From contig CALVAW010000002.1 of the NCBI GenBank assembly GCA_944325655.1, positions 1 through 64,000 on the forward strand: a stretch of DNA of 64,000 nucleotides. Reading direction: 5' to 3'. This document shows positions 1 through 7,805 of this stretch, piece by piece. The translations under genes and the position numbers were made by a program. The notes below the pieces were generated by a model. That model was not told the origin of the DNA. It did no database searches and saw only the letters and a list, made by a program, of their open reading frames with translations. The DNA comes from Candidatus Gastranaerophilales bacterium. Lineage in GTDB: Bacteria; Cyanobacteriota; Vampirovibrionia; Gastranaerophilales; Gastranaerophilaceae. The number at the start of each line of letters is the position of its first letter. Positions within the stretch are counted from its first letter, which is position 1.

Positions 1-162
1 ATTAAAATTGATAAAAGCTCTTATGTTATTGTAAACGGTAAAAAGACTAAAGAATTTTGGAACGGTACAATAAAATCTGAAAAAAAACCTCTAAGACTAA
101 AAGTTCGCAATATTTGCGGTGATGAAACAGTTGTAAGATTATATTTAAAAAGACCCTTATAG
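1..162 (+). CDS. C-terminal end of an unidentified protein (5' truncated by window)
   Basis: An open frame runs from base 1 to a TAG at 160-162, giving the last 53 residues of a protein whose start lies left of the window. The residues alternate charged and hydrophobic positions in a way that suggests beta strands (for example SYVINGKK and VVRLYLKRPL). No family is recognised. The stop codon lies inside the hairpin of the following terminator, so this is the last gene of its transcript. It could be a chromosomal gene or the last gene of an early phage region outside the window; the sequence does not decide. Confidence 0.6.
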   Translation: MKIDKSSYVIVNGKKTKEFWNGTIKSEKKPLRLKVRNICGDETVVRLYLKRPL

Positions 163-171
163 GGTCTTTTT
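147..171. terminator. Bidirectional intrinsic terminator between the partial gene and tRNA-His
   Basis: An 11-bp stem with a three-base loop is flanked by an A-run on the left and a T-run on the right. Read on the plus strand it ends the partial gene at 1-162. Read on the minus strand it ends tRNA-His, which stops four bases away. Confidence 0.85.
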
Positions 172-174
172 AAA

Positions 175-251
175 TGGGGCGGGTAGTGGGATTCGAACCC
201 ACGTATACCGGAACCACAATCCGGGGCCTTAACCACTTGGCGATACCCGCC
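175..251 (-). tRNA. tRNA-His (GTG anticodon)
   Basis: The minus strand folds as a full cloverleaf. The anticodon stem CCGGA/TCCGG holds a seven-base loop with anticodon GTG, and the T arm is GTGGG-TTCGAAT-CCCAC. The extra G at position -1 opposite C73, the hallmark of tRNA-His, is encoded at base 251, and the 3' CCA is encoded at 175-177. A strong promoter lies just upstream and an intrinsic terminator just downstream, so it is a single-gene transcript. It lies next to the phage block, but the phage genes are on its 5' side, opposite to the usual arrangement for integration into a tRNA 3' end. Confidence 0.97.
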
Positions 252-271
252 ATAATTATTTCAAAATAATT

Positions 272-285
272 GCGCCAATTGGCGC
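272..285. repeat. 14-bp perfect palindrome at the start of the tRNA-His transcript
   Basis: The sequence GCGCCAATTGGCGC is perfectly self-complementary. It starts seven bases downstream of the tRNA-His -10 box, so it covers the expected transcription start and first transcribed bases. It could be an operator or a hairpin in the 5' leader of the pre-tRNA; the function is inferred from position only. Confidence 0.6.
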
Positions 286-291
286 CTAGTC

Positions 292-320
292 ATTATACAC
301 TAAACAATCTTAAATTGCAA
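292..320 (-). promoter_or_regulatory. Sigma-70-type promoter of tRNA-His
   Basis: On the minus strand TTGCAA (315-320) is followed after exactly 17 bases by a consensus TATAAT (292-297). The predicted start is near 285, about 34 bases upstream of the mature tRNA. Confidence 0.85.
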
Positions 321-330
321 GAAAACCCCT

Positions 331-358
331 AAAAATTTGTAAGGTCTTACAAATTTTT
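331..358. repeat. 13-bp perfect inverted repeat upstream of the phage late genes
   Basis: AAAAATTTGTAAG (331-343) and its exact reverse complement (346-358) are separated by two bases. It lies between the tRNA-His promoter and the first phage gene. A two-base gap makes it look more like a protein-binding dyad than a transcript hairpin, but a weak terminator is also possible. The rest of 359-470 shows no gene and no convincing plus-strand promoter. Confidence 0.55.
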
Positions 359-485
359 ATCAAAAAACGAGCGATTTTTTAAAAAATATGCTATCTTGTA
401 AAAAGATTTTCGGACAATTCAAATTGGTATCGTCCTGATTATTGGATAGAGAAACGAGGCTGACGAAAACAAGGAGGGAATAACT

Positions 486-869
486 GTGCGTCATTGCAAC
501 AGTGTATTTAGTGCATCTGATATTTGGTTTCTTTTAGATGATGATAAACATGTAAATAAAAGATTATATCTGGCAAATTGCCCGATTTGCGGAAAGAAAA
601 TGGCTTTATATGCCTATTCGGACACTAAAAAAGAAAATTATTTTGAACAATATTTTTACTCCGGTGGAGTTGGAAGAATTAAAGATAAGTTAAAAAAAGA
701 TGTCGTATCTACAATGCTTGGTTTTAAGACAAAATATAAAATGCCTTCAGGATTTAAGTATGGTTTAAATAAAGAAATTAAAAGAAATGGTAAAATTGTA
801 GGTACCAAGCAATATGCTTGTGATTTTTACGGGAATAGGATTTTAGTTAAGAAAACTGAAGATGGATGA
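486..869 (+). CDS. Phage hypothetical protein with a Cys pair, first gene of late operon
   Basis: This 127-residue protein starts at a GTG preceded by AAGGAGGG at a good distance. Residues 32-36 read CPICG, a CxxC knuckle as found in small zinc-binding proteins, but no second complete pair is seen; a lone Cys lies near residue 112. The C-terminal half is basic. The gene overlaps the small terminase gene by eight bases and is therefore part of the late operon. I do not recognise the family. A role near DNA packaging is only suggested by position. Confidence 0.7.
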   Translation: MRHCNSVFSASDIWFLLDDDKHVNKRLYLANCPICGKKMALYAYSDTKKENYFEQYFYSGGVGRIKDKLKKDVVSTMLGFKTKYKMPSGFKYGLNKEIKRNGKIVGTKQYACDFYGNRILVKKTEDG

Positions 870-1176
870 AAAAAAATCCTTAATTTCTTATAAATCTCAA
901 AAAAATACGCTTAAAATGAAGCAAAACCAAAATACTTTCACCGTGGAAGAAGCGCTCGGAGAATTTGATGAATTAAAACAAATTGCCCTGAACTGTCTGG
1001 ATAAAAACGGAAACCCCAATATCTCCGCTGCGCTTCGAGCGGTTGAAAATAAAGCAAAAATTGCAGGTTTATACAGTCAAAACAGTCTCGAGATTGGAAC
1101 TGTCACAAAAATGGGAGAAATTAGGATTGATGGTGAACAATTAAAGTTGAATATTGGAGAAGAATTTATCGGCTAA
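862..1176 (+). CDS. Probable phage terminase small subunit
   Basis: The 104-residue protein lies directly before the large terminase, the usual place of the small subunit that recognises packaging DNA. The middle segment (about residues 45-72: ISAALRAVENKAKIAGLY) resembles the helical region ending in KxxGLY seen in small terminases of tailed phages. The N-terminal 20 residues are Lys/Gln rich. It overlaps the gene before it by eight bases, and its TAA is two bases before the ATG of the large subunit. Length is at the short end for the family. The call rests on this motif and on gene order. Confidence 0.7.
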   Translation: MDEKKSLISYKSQKNTLKMKQNQNTFTVEEALGEFDELKQIALNCLDKNGNPNISAALRAVENKAKIAGLYSQNSLEIGTVTKMGEIRIDGEQLKLNIGEEFIG

Positions 1177-1177
1177 A

Positions 1178-2503
1178 ATGGAATGTTTGGTGATACCGGA
1201 AATTTTAAATATTCCTCCAAAATTATATCCTTTTATTTTTAAATTTAATAATTACAGCTATTTTCTATTGGAAGGCGGCAGAGCTTCCGGCAAAACACAA
1301 AGTGTTGCAAGGTTTTTATTATATATTATGGAAAACAGGCATGTCAGAATTTGTTGCGGAAGAGAAATACAAAATTCAATTAATGAGTCCGTTAAAGCTG
1401 TTTTTATTGATTTAATTGAACAATATAATTTATCTTATGATATTAAACGAGACAGTTTGACTCATAAAATAACGGGTTCGAGAATTTTTTTTAAAGGGTT
1501 TAGAGAACAAGGTAAAGTAAATATTAAAGGGCTTGAAGGTATTGACATTCTCTGGATAGATGAAGCTCAATCAATTGCTAAAACCACGTTAGATGTCATT
1601 GTTCCTACTATCAGAAAGAAAAATTCGGTAATTATTTTTACCATGAATCGATATACCAGATTTGATGCTGTGTATAATTTTTGTGCAAAAAGACAAGATT
1701 GTCTCCATATTAACGTTTGTTACTTTGATAATCCTTATGTTGATGAAAAAATTAAAAAAGAAGCTCAAATATCAAAAGAAACAAACATTTCAGATTACAG
1801 ACATATTTGGCTCGGTTATCCAATGAATAACAACAATGAGTTTTTATTAAGCTCCGATTATATAGATAAATCAATAAATCTTGAATTTGAGGCAGATAGT
1901 GCTTATTTTTATAATTCCGTCATGAGTGTGGATTTGTCTGCTTCAGGTGCGGACTTATGCGTTGCCAAGCTTTTTGTTCAGCAAAATGATACGGTTTGGC
2001 TTGAAAAAATTACAAAAAGTTGGTCTGAATCCGATACGGATATTACAAAAGGAAAGATTATAAGTTTGTATTCGGAATGGTCTCCGAGATTGCTTATTTT
2101 AGATGCAGACGGTCTTGGTTATCCGATTTGGGTTAGTATTCAAAAAATCGTAAATTCTGCAGTCGGATTCAGGGGAGCTGCTAAGCCAATTTCAAAATTT
2201 GCGATAAATGCACGTGCAGACGGTTATCTGGCGCTTAAAGACTATTTGGAAAAGGGATATTTAAAATTAACCGATAAAAATGCTTTAAGACAGCTTGAAT
2301 ACATTAAAAAAATATATAAACCTAATGGTTTAATTGCTATTCAAGATAAGAAAGAAATAAGAAAACTTCATAATGAAAGCCCTGATTTTGCAGATTGCGT
2401 AATGATGGCTTTATATGCAATAAATTATTGCACAAATGTTATTATACGTGAGTCAAATACATATAATTCTCTTGTTGAAAGTGAATTTGAACCATTTGAC
2501 TAA
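1178..2503 (+). CDS. terL: Phage terminase large subunit (packaging ATPase/nuclease)
   Basis: This protein powers DNA packaging into the procapsid and cuts the concatemer. Numbered from the ATG at 1178 (441 residues), the Walker A motif is GGRASGKT at 33-40 and the Walker B is ILWIDEAQ. The C-terminal RNase H-like nuclease domain shows its acidic residues in SVDLSASG, ILDADGLG and DFADCVMMAL. The overall form is that of the PBSX/Terminase_3 type used by many temperate podoviruses. A TTG at 1154 in the same frame would add eight residues, but it lies inside the small subunit gene with no ribosome site. All key motifs are intact. Confidence 0.93.
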   Translation: MECLVIPEILNIPPKLYPFIFKFNNYSYFLLEGGRASGKTQSVARFLLYIMENRHVRICCGREIQNSINESVKAVFIDLIEQYNLSYDIKRDSLTHKITGSRIFFKGFREQGKVNIKGLEGIDILWIDEAQSIAKTTLDVIVPTIRKKNSVIIFTMNRYTRFDAVYNFCAKRQDCLHINVCYFDNPYVDEKIKKEAQISKETNISDYRHIWLGYPMNNNNEFLLSSDYIDKSINLEFEADSAYFYNSVMSVDLSASGADLCVAKLFVQQNDTVWLEKITKSWSESDTDITKGKIISLYSEWSPRLLILDADGLGYPIWVSIQKIVNSAVGFRGAAKPISKFAINARADGYLALKDYLEKGYLKLTDKNALRQLEYIKKIYKPNGLIAIQDKKEIRKLHNESPDFADCVMMALYAINYCTNVIIRESNTYNSLVESEFEPFD

Positions 2504-2519
2504 ATAGAAAGGAAAATTT

Positions 2520-2717
2520 ATGTGTTTTATTAAATCTTCTACCCCTGTTTCCGCTCAGGTAGAAACAACTCAAGTTGAGCGCAAACAGGCTGATGCAAGT
2601 GTAACAAAATCTTCTCAAAGTCAAAGACTAAGAGGCTATGAACAAAATATTAAAACCTCTCCGGTCGGCTTGACGGACAGCGCTAATACTGAAAAGAAAA
2701 CACTTTTGGGAGAGTAA
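2520..2717 (+). CDS. Small conserved podovirus protein between terminase and portal
   Basis: The 65-residue protein starts at ATG after AGAAAGGAAA. It is Ser/Thr/Gln rich, with a C-terminal pattern QRLRGYEQN...SPVGLTD...KKTLLGE. Small proteins starting MC or MCF and ending in a (T)LLG(Q/E) motif are commonly found at this place, between terminase or portal genes of T7-like and BPP-1-like phages. Their role is not established to my knowledge. The match in place and C-terminal motif supports a real gene despite the small size. Confidence 0.75.
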   Translation: MCFIKSSTPVSAQVETTQVERKQADASVTKSSQSQRLRGYEQNIKTSPVGLTDSANTEKKTLLGE

Positions 2718-2720
2718 AAA

Positions 2721-4355
2721 ATGACATTTTATAATGTTGAATATTTTCAAAAAAGAAAAAAAGAGATGGAAGATGTTTTTAATAACATCAAACCTGATTT
2801 GCAAGAGCTTGCGGACTATTATTCGCCAAGAAGCGTTCAATTTATAGCAAGAAATGTGAGAAAGCCTATTGTAAAAAACAAAAAAATTATAGATTCAACT
2901 CCTTTAATTGCGTTGAGGAATTTTTCTTCAGGCATTATGTCAGGCGCTACAAGTCCTTGTTATCGTTGGTTTAAAACTTCTTTTTCAAATGCAGATGTTA
3001 ACAATGATTATTATTTAAAAAAATGGTGTGCGCAGCAAGAGGAACTTACTCGTCAAATATTGTACAGCTCTAATTTTTATCAATGTTTGCCTGAGGTATA
3101 TAAGCAGCTCGGAATTTTTGGTTTTAGTGCAGTTTCTCTGGAATCGGATTTTGATACTATTGTTAATTTTAAAGTGCTTCCCATAGGCTCATATTATTAT
3201 GCTAAAAACTCAAAAGGAAAAATTGACACTTTTTGTCGAGTTTATATGGAGACTGCACAAAATATTGCAGAAAAATTTAAGAATAATTGTCCGTCGGAAG
3301 TGCTTGAGGCAGCTGTAAATAATCCATTAAAATTGTATGAACTTGTTCATTTTGTTGAAAAAAATAAGTTTTATAAAAAGCGTCATTTATCATCGAAATT
3401 TTCTAAGTATGTTTCTGTTGTTATACTTTCAAATAAGAATGAATTTTTATCAATTAAAGGCTTTGACAAGTTTCCTTATGTTGTATTTGAAAGCGCTTTT
3501 TCATCAGATATCGATTATCCGCAGGATTCTCCCGGAATAAATGCCTTGGCAGATGTTAAACAGTTAATGACAATGGTTAAGGAATATGCTAAAGCTGTTA
3601 AAAAAATTGTTTGCCCGACATATAAAGGGCCTGCTACCTTAAAAAACAAAAAATTAGCAGATGTTCCAGGTGCTTACATTGAAGAAGATGAAAACGGCCG
3701 AGGAATAAGCCCTGTTTATGAAGTTAATCCAAGAGTGCTTGAGTTGAAACAGGAAAAAGATGAACTTAAGCAGGCAATAAAAGAACATTTTTATAATGAT
3801 TTATTTGCAATGATTTTAACTACAGCTGAACGAGGAAGGACGGCAACTGAGGTTAATGAATTAAAAGAAGAAAAAATGGTTCTTTTATCTCCTCTTTTGG
3901 AGCAAATCCACAGTGCATTAAGACAAATTCTTAACTGGATATATGAAGAAGAAATTCGAGTCGGAATATTAAAGCCTTTAAAACCGCAATATCAAAATTG
4001 CAGATTTGAAATTGAGTTCGTTTCAAGCCTTGCACAGGCGCAAAAAGTTTCGAATATTTCAAGTATGGAACGTTTTACAACATTTGTATCTAATATTGCA
4101 AATGCTATAGATCCGATTTTAAAATCAAAATTAAACGGTGAAAAAATTATTGAAGATTATGCTAATTACGCAAATATTGATCCGACACAGATTGTTCCTA
4201 CTGAGGAGATTGAAAAAATTAAAGAACAGAATGCAAATAATCAAAATCTTCAAATGCAACTGGACGCTATGAAACAAGGCAGTCAAATTATACAAAATAT
4301 GGGAGGAGTAGACTCTCATGGTGCTGATTTGTTGTCAAGATTTGGAATTATATAG
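2721..4355 (+). CDS. Phage portal (head-tail connector) protein, podovirus type
   Basis: The 544-residue protein matches the podoviral head-to-tail connector family in length and layout. The N-terminal region contains STPLIALRNFSSGIMSGATSP, as in that family, followed by the WF and LY-rich clip and wing regions. A helical region around residues 360-420 includes FYNDLFAMI and TATEVNELKEEK. The C-terminal 60 residues are Gln/Asn rich and probably form the barrel. It forms the dodecameric ring through which DNA enters and leaves. The gene begins three bases after the stop of the small protein. A GGGAGTAAAA site precedes its ATG. Confidence 0.9.
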   Translation: MTFYNVEYFQKRKKEMEDVFNNIKPDLQELADYYSPRSVQFIARNVRKPIVKNKKIIDSTPLIALRNFSSGIMSGATSPCYRWFKTSFSNADVNNDYYLKKWCAQQEELTRQILYSSNFYQCLPEVYKQLGIFGFSAVSLESDFDTIVNFKVLPIGSYYYAKNSKGKIDTFCRVYMETAQNIAEKFKNNCPSEVLEAAVNNPLKLYELVHFVEKNKFYKKRHLSSKFSKYVSVVILSNKNEFLSIKGFDKFPYVVFESAFSSDIDYPQDSPGINALADVKQLMTMVKEYAKAVKKIVCPTYKGPATLKNKKLADVPGAYIEEDENGRGISPVYEVNPRVLELKQEKDELKQAIKEHFYNDLFAMILTTAERGRTATEVNELKEEKMVLLSPLLEQIHSALRQILNWIYEEEIRVGILKPLKPQYQNCRFEIEFVSSLAQAQKVSNISSMERFTTFVSNIANAIDPILKSKLNGEKIIEDYANYANIDPTQIVPTEEIEKIKEQNANNQNLQMQLDAMKQGSQIIQNMGGVDSHGADLLSRFGII

Positions 4356-4365
4356 GAGATTTATT

Positions 4366-5298
4366 TTGAATAATGAAAATTTATTAAAGAGCATTTCATA
4401 TCTTGAATTTATTAATAATATTGATAATTTGGTTTTTGAATTATTATATGCTCCTCAAGGCGGATTTACGGGTTTGATGTCAAAAAATGCGGTTTTGAAC
4501 GCTAAAGGGTTTCTTGATAAATTTAATTATGAAGCTGAAAAATTAAGAAAGCAATTCGATTTTGATTGTGCTGACAGAATAATTGAAGAAAAAAGATCAG
4601 ATTTAATAAAACAGATGAAAAAACATTATGATAAACAAACATTTGCCTGGGCAGATGAAGTGTATCAGAGTATGTTAAATAATTGTTTTTTATTGGCATC
4701 AGTGTTTAAAGATGATAAAGATGTTAAAGATAAAATATATGCCAGAATTTTATCTTGTGTTTCTTGGATTTCAGAAATCAGAGGCTTAAGCGAAGAACAG
4801 TCCGGTAATTTAATAGAGTTAAATTTAGAAAAATTTTATAGTGCAGTTAATTCCAAAGATTCTGATTTTATGCCAAAAGCTGACAAAAACAGAAGCGACG
4901 ATAAAGTATTTATACAATTAAGGGATTTGATACTAAAAGACAAAGATAAGTTTCTGCAAACCGATTTTGTTTCTTTGAATGACAAACTTTCTCAAGAGGA
5001 TATAAAGTATTTCAACAGAATTAAAAACGATATTCAAACATTTAGAATTAATTCTGTTAAAGATGATATATTACTTGTTAATAGCGCTATTGATGTTTTA
5101 AAAATTAAAGATGCAGAGAAAAAATATGCATTTATTAAATTGATAGACAATGATTTTAGTGATTATACGGTTCAAAATAATAAAAAACCGGATGAAACAA
5201 ATAAAATCGAACTTGTTAAAAGAAGAATGAAGTTATTTAAAAATTCATTGCAAAACGATAATATATCAGAATATTTTAAAAACAAAATTAATTCTTAG
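4366..5298 (+). CDS. Phage hypothetical protein between portal and scaffold
   Basis: The start is taken as TTG at 4366 because TAGGAGAT lies seven bases upstream. Upstream in-frame codons as far as 4318 fall within the portal gene and have no ribosome site. The product has about 310 residues, is highly charged and probably almost all helical, with no signal peptide or membrane segment. Its place between portal and capsid genes suggests a role in head assembly, perhaps an internal or scaffold-related protein. I do not recognise the family, and this is inference from position. Its end overlaps the end of the opposing gene by 11 bases. Confidence 0.75.
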   Translation: MNNENLLKSISYLEFINNIDNLVFELLYAPQGGFTGLMSKNAVLNAKGFLDKFNYEAEKLRKQFDFDCADRIIEEKRSDLIKQMKKHYDKQTFAWADEVYQSMLNNCFLLASVFKDDKDVKDKIYARILSCVSWISEIRGLSEEQSGNLIELNLEKFYSAVNSKDSDFMPKADKNRSDDKVFIQLRDLILKDKDKFLQTDFVSLNDKLSQEDIKYFNRIKNDIQTFRINSVKDDILLVNSAIDVLKIKDAEKKYAFIKLIDNDFSDYTVQNNKKPDETNKIELVKRRMKLFKNSLQNDNISEYFKNKINS

Positions 5299-5716
5299 AA
5301 TGTGTAATTGTGCAATATTTTGGATTTGCAAGATACTTTTGAAAAACTTCGCCGTTGGAGGTTAGTTTTGCTTCATATATATTGTTTTTTGCTAATTCTT
5401 TTTTAAATATCTCGCTATATTTCTCCATAGAACTCGACATGAAAGGAAGTTGTCCTTCGTCAAAATTGCAGGTTAACATTTGATATTCTTTACCTTGATA
5501 AATTTTTTCTTTATATACACATTTCCCGTTTTTTGCTTTTTCAAGGGTAATAAGAAGATTGAATACTTCGTTATTTTTTTCAATACTGCCTGTTTGAGAG
5601 AATTTTTCGCATGTTTTGAGCGCTTTTGAGAAATTTGTTTGCATTGCAAAAGCCGTGTAACAGCCGGATACTACGCAAAATACGGTTAGGATAATTAAAA
5701 AAGACATTTTTTTCAT
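5288..5716 (-). CDS. Small lipoprotein encoded against the phage late operon (moron candidate)
   Basis: The 142-residue protein begins with two lysines, a hydrophobic stretch and VVSGC at residues 15-19, a lipobox. Cleavage after AFA a few residues later is also possible. The mature part is small, charged and contains three further Cys residues, one in ENGKC-like and one in LTCNF context, which suggests a disulfide in an exported protein. The gene has GGGGAG before its ATG and its own extended -10 promoter. It is the only gene in the phage block on the minus strand. Independent transcription of an envelope protein inside a head-gene block is typical of phage morons expressed in the lysogen, for example for superinfection exclusion. 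The specific function is unknown. Confidence 0.75.
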   Translation of the reverse strand: MKKMSFLIILTVFCVVSGCYTAFAMQTNFSKALKTCEKFSQTGSIEKNNEVFNLLITLEKAKNGKCVYKEKIYQGKEYQMLTCNFDEGQLPFMSSSMEKYSEIFKKELAKNNIYEAKLTSNGEVFQKYLANPKYCTITHSKN

Positions 5717-5740
5717 AATACTTAACTCCCCTTTAGTTTA

Positions 5741-5749
5741 ATTATATCA
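5741..5749 (-). promoter_or_regulatory. Extended -10 promoter of the phage-borne lipoprotein gene
   Basis: On the minus strand the sequence TGATATAAT (TG-n-TATAAT) ends 24 bases before the lipoprotein start codon. No good -35 is seen, as is common for extended -10 promoters. It lies just ahead of the scaffold gene, so transcription starts against the late operon. Confidence 0.65.
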
Positions 5750-5766
5750 CAAAAGAAAGGATAAAA

Positions 5767-6318
5767 ATGCAACAGGAAATTAAAAATCCGTTACGATTGG
5801 ACGGAAATGACGAGAATTTATTTGGTATGCCCGAGAAATATGATTGTTCAAAATTTCAAAACCTAGAAGGGTTTAGTTTGGATGAAGAATTGTTAGCTCA
5901 ATTTTTGCCGATAGCCAAGAAATTAAATCTTTCACAGGCTTCTGTAGAGATGCTTTTAGAAATTGCACTTAATATGTCGAAAAAACAAAGTTTAATGTTT
6001 CAAAAAGACAGTGAACTTAAAATGCAGGATAAAATGACTAATTATTATAAAAAATTCTGTCAGGATAGTGAACTTCCGGACCCGAATACACCGGCTGTCA
6101 AGGAATTTATGCGAATTGCCGACGGTGCATATAATGAGTTTGCCTCTGCCGAATTAAAACAAACATTTAAAGAAACCGGTCTGAATTATGACCCGGAGTT
6201 AATAAAAATGTTTTATAAAATCGGTGAATTGGCTCAAGAAGATAATCTTTCGCATTATGGAAAGCCGGCTTTTGAGGAGTTGACCCCCGCACAGATTTTA
6301 TACGGAAAAAATGATTAA
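5767..6318 (+). CDS. Probable phage scaffolding protein
   Basis: The 183-residue acidic, helical protein sits directly before the major capsid gene, the standard place of the scaffold. The C-terminal part contains NYDPELIKMFYKIGELAQED and then TPAQILYGK. A YDPxxxKxFxxIGxxLxED segment followed by a short (T)PAxxLYG tail is familiar from podoviral scaffolds. The first 60 residues are polar. AGAAAGGA precedes the ATG, and the stop is 13 bases before the capsid ATG. A role as chaperone of capsid assembly is inferred from order and motif. Confidence 0.75.
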   Translation: MQQEIKNPLRLDGNDENLFGMPEKYDCSKFQNLEGFSLDEELLAQFLPIAKKLNLSQASVEMLLEIALNMSKKQSLMFQKDSELKMQDKMTNYYKKFCQDSELPDPNTPAVKEFMRIADGAYNEFASAELKQTFKETGLNYDPELIKMFYKIGELAQEDNLSHYGKPAFEELTPAQILYGKND

Positions 6319-6330
6319 TAAGGAGGAAAA

Positions 6331-7326
6331 ATGTCAGTAGTTGGAAATACTTATTTAACTTTAAAAGACAAATTTGCACAAAAAGAAAACGGTAGAATTG
6401 CAACTACCATTATTGATTTGCTTTCGCAATCAAATGTAATATTGGAAGATGCCGTTGTTAGAGAATGTAACGAAGGCTCTACTCATAAAACCACAGTAAG
6501 AAACGGATTGCCCGAAGTAGAATTTAGAAAATTTTATCAGGGTGTTGCTTCTTCAAAAGGTGAATATACGCAAATAACTGATACAACCGGTATGTTAGAG
6601 GTATATTCTCAAGTTGATAAATCTTTAGCTGATTTAGAGGGAGACACTCAACAATTTAGAATGAATGAAGCACAAGCTTTTTTGGAATCCATGAATAATA
6701 CGGTTCAAGAAAATATTTTTTATGGTTCTAAAGCTACTAATCCGGCAGGATTTGACGGCTTAGCGGTAAGATATAATAAATTATCCAATGACCCTGCTTC
6801 AATTGGCTATAGAGTTTTGGACGCAGGCGGTACGGGAAATACCAATACTTCTATTTGGTTTGTAACTTGGGGTGATTTACACACGCATTTGTTATATCCA
6901 AAGGGTTCTCAGATGGGACTTGTTCATACTGATAAAGGAGCTCAAACCGCTACTGATGCTAATGGAAATATGTTTGAAGTATATAGAGACCACTTTAAAT
7001 GGGATATCGGTATGACCGTTCGTGATTTTCGTTCCACTGCCAGAATAGCAAATATTGATGTTGAAGAATTGTCCGGAAATGAGCCTGCGGATTTAATTAA
7101 ATTGATGATTAGCGCTTATCATAGAATTAAACGTTTTGCAAAAACAGGACAAACCGTAATTTATTGCAATGAAACAATTGAAACTTATTTGCATTTTCAA
7201 GCAATTAATAAAAATAATGTTAAACTTTCTGTTGATGAATTTGCAGGCCGTCCTATTGTTTCATTCCTGGGAATACCGGTTAAATGCGTAGATCAAATTA
7301 GAAATAACGAAAAAGCAGTTTCATAG
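6331..7326 (+). CDS. Phage major capsid protein, BPP-1-like
   Basis: The 331-residue protein has the length of the BPP-1 Bbp17-type HK97-fold capsid protein. Features are a polar N-terminal arm, then MNEAQAFLESMNNTVQENIFYG (helix about 118-139) and the family-typical FDGLAVRYNKLS. A C-terminal part follows with RPIVSFLGIPVKCVDQI, the P-domain strand. AAGGAGGAAAA gives a very strong ribosome site, as expected for the most abundant protein. The scaffold lies before it and a cement protein after it. Confidence 0.9.
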   Translation: MSVVGNTYLTLKDKFAQKENGRIATTIIDLLSQSNVILEDAVVRECNEGSTHKTTVRNGLPEVEFRKFYQGVASSKGEYTQITDTTGMLEVYSQVDKSLADLEGDTQQFRMNEAQAFLESMNNTVQENIFYGSKATNPAGFDGLAVRYNKLSNDPASIGYRVLDAGGTGNTNTSIWFVTWGDLHTHLLYPKGSQMGLVHTDKGAQTATDANGNMFEVYRDHFKWDIGMTVRDFRSTARIANIDVEELSGNEPADLIKLMISAYHRIKRFAKTGQTVIYCNETIETYLHFQAINKNNVKLSVDEFAGRPIVSFLGIPVKCVDQIRNNEKAVS

Positions 7327-7345
7327 TGAAAAAATAGGAGGAAAA

Positions 7346-7738
7346 ATGTTATTAGATGCACAAAATTTATTTTCAGATGCTCAACAAATTACGACCGGAA
7401 CAATTTATTCAACAAATACCGTAAAATTTGGTAAAAATGATGTTTCTTTCGTTCCGATTATTATACAAGTTGTGAATGATTTTACAAACCTTACAAGTTT
7501 AAAAGTGTCTATACAAACTTCGGACAGTGAAACTTTCACTTCTTCTTCTGATTTAGCAACTTCTACTCTGTCTTTAGCTGATTTAAAAGCAGGCAAGAAA
7601 TTCCCAATTTCTTATTTGCCAAAAGGCAATAAAGGCTATATAAGACTTGCATATACAGTTACAGGCACAGAAGAGACTACAGGAGCTATTACTGCCGGTG
7701 TCGTTGCATCGGATGAACTTAGCTATCATGAGATGTAA
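7346..7738 (+). CDS. Bbp16-like capsid cement protein
   Basis: The 130-residue beta-rich protein has the family layout of Bbp16 from Bordetella phage BPP-1. It starts MLLDAQNLFSDAQ, has a central TSLKVSIQTSD, then LKAGKKFPISYLPKG and YIRLAYTVTG, and ends in TGAITAGVV. It binds the outside of the shell and stabilises the capsid. The AGGAGGAAAA site repeats the one before the capsid gene. A terminator follows, so capsid and cement are the last genes before a likely step-down in transcription. Confidence 0.87.
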   Translation: MLLDAQNLFSDAQQITTGTIYSTNTVKFGKNDVSFVPIIIQVVNDFTNLTSLKVSIQTSDSETFTSSSDLATSTLSLADLKAGKKFPISYLPKGNKGYIRLAYTVTGTEETTGAITAGVVASDELSYHEM

Positions 7739-7757
7739 TTATTTTTTAAGTTGTCAT

Positions 7758-7782
7758 GTGGGCTTTTTAGCCCACTTTTTTT
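7758..7782 (+). terminator. Intrinsic terminator after the capsid genes, inside the late operon
   Basis: A GTGGGC/GCCCAC stem with a six-base loop is followed by seven T residues. All genes on either side run in the plus direction, so it is probably a partial terminator, as T7 has after its capsid gene. Confidence 0.8.
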
Positions 7783-7805
7783 AATAATAATGAAAGGATT
7801 GTTAA

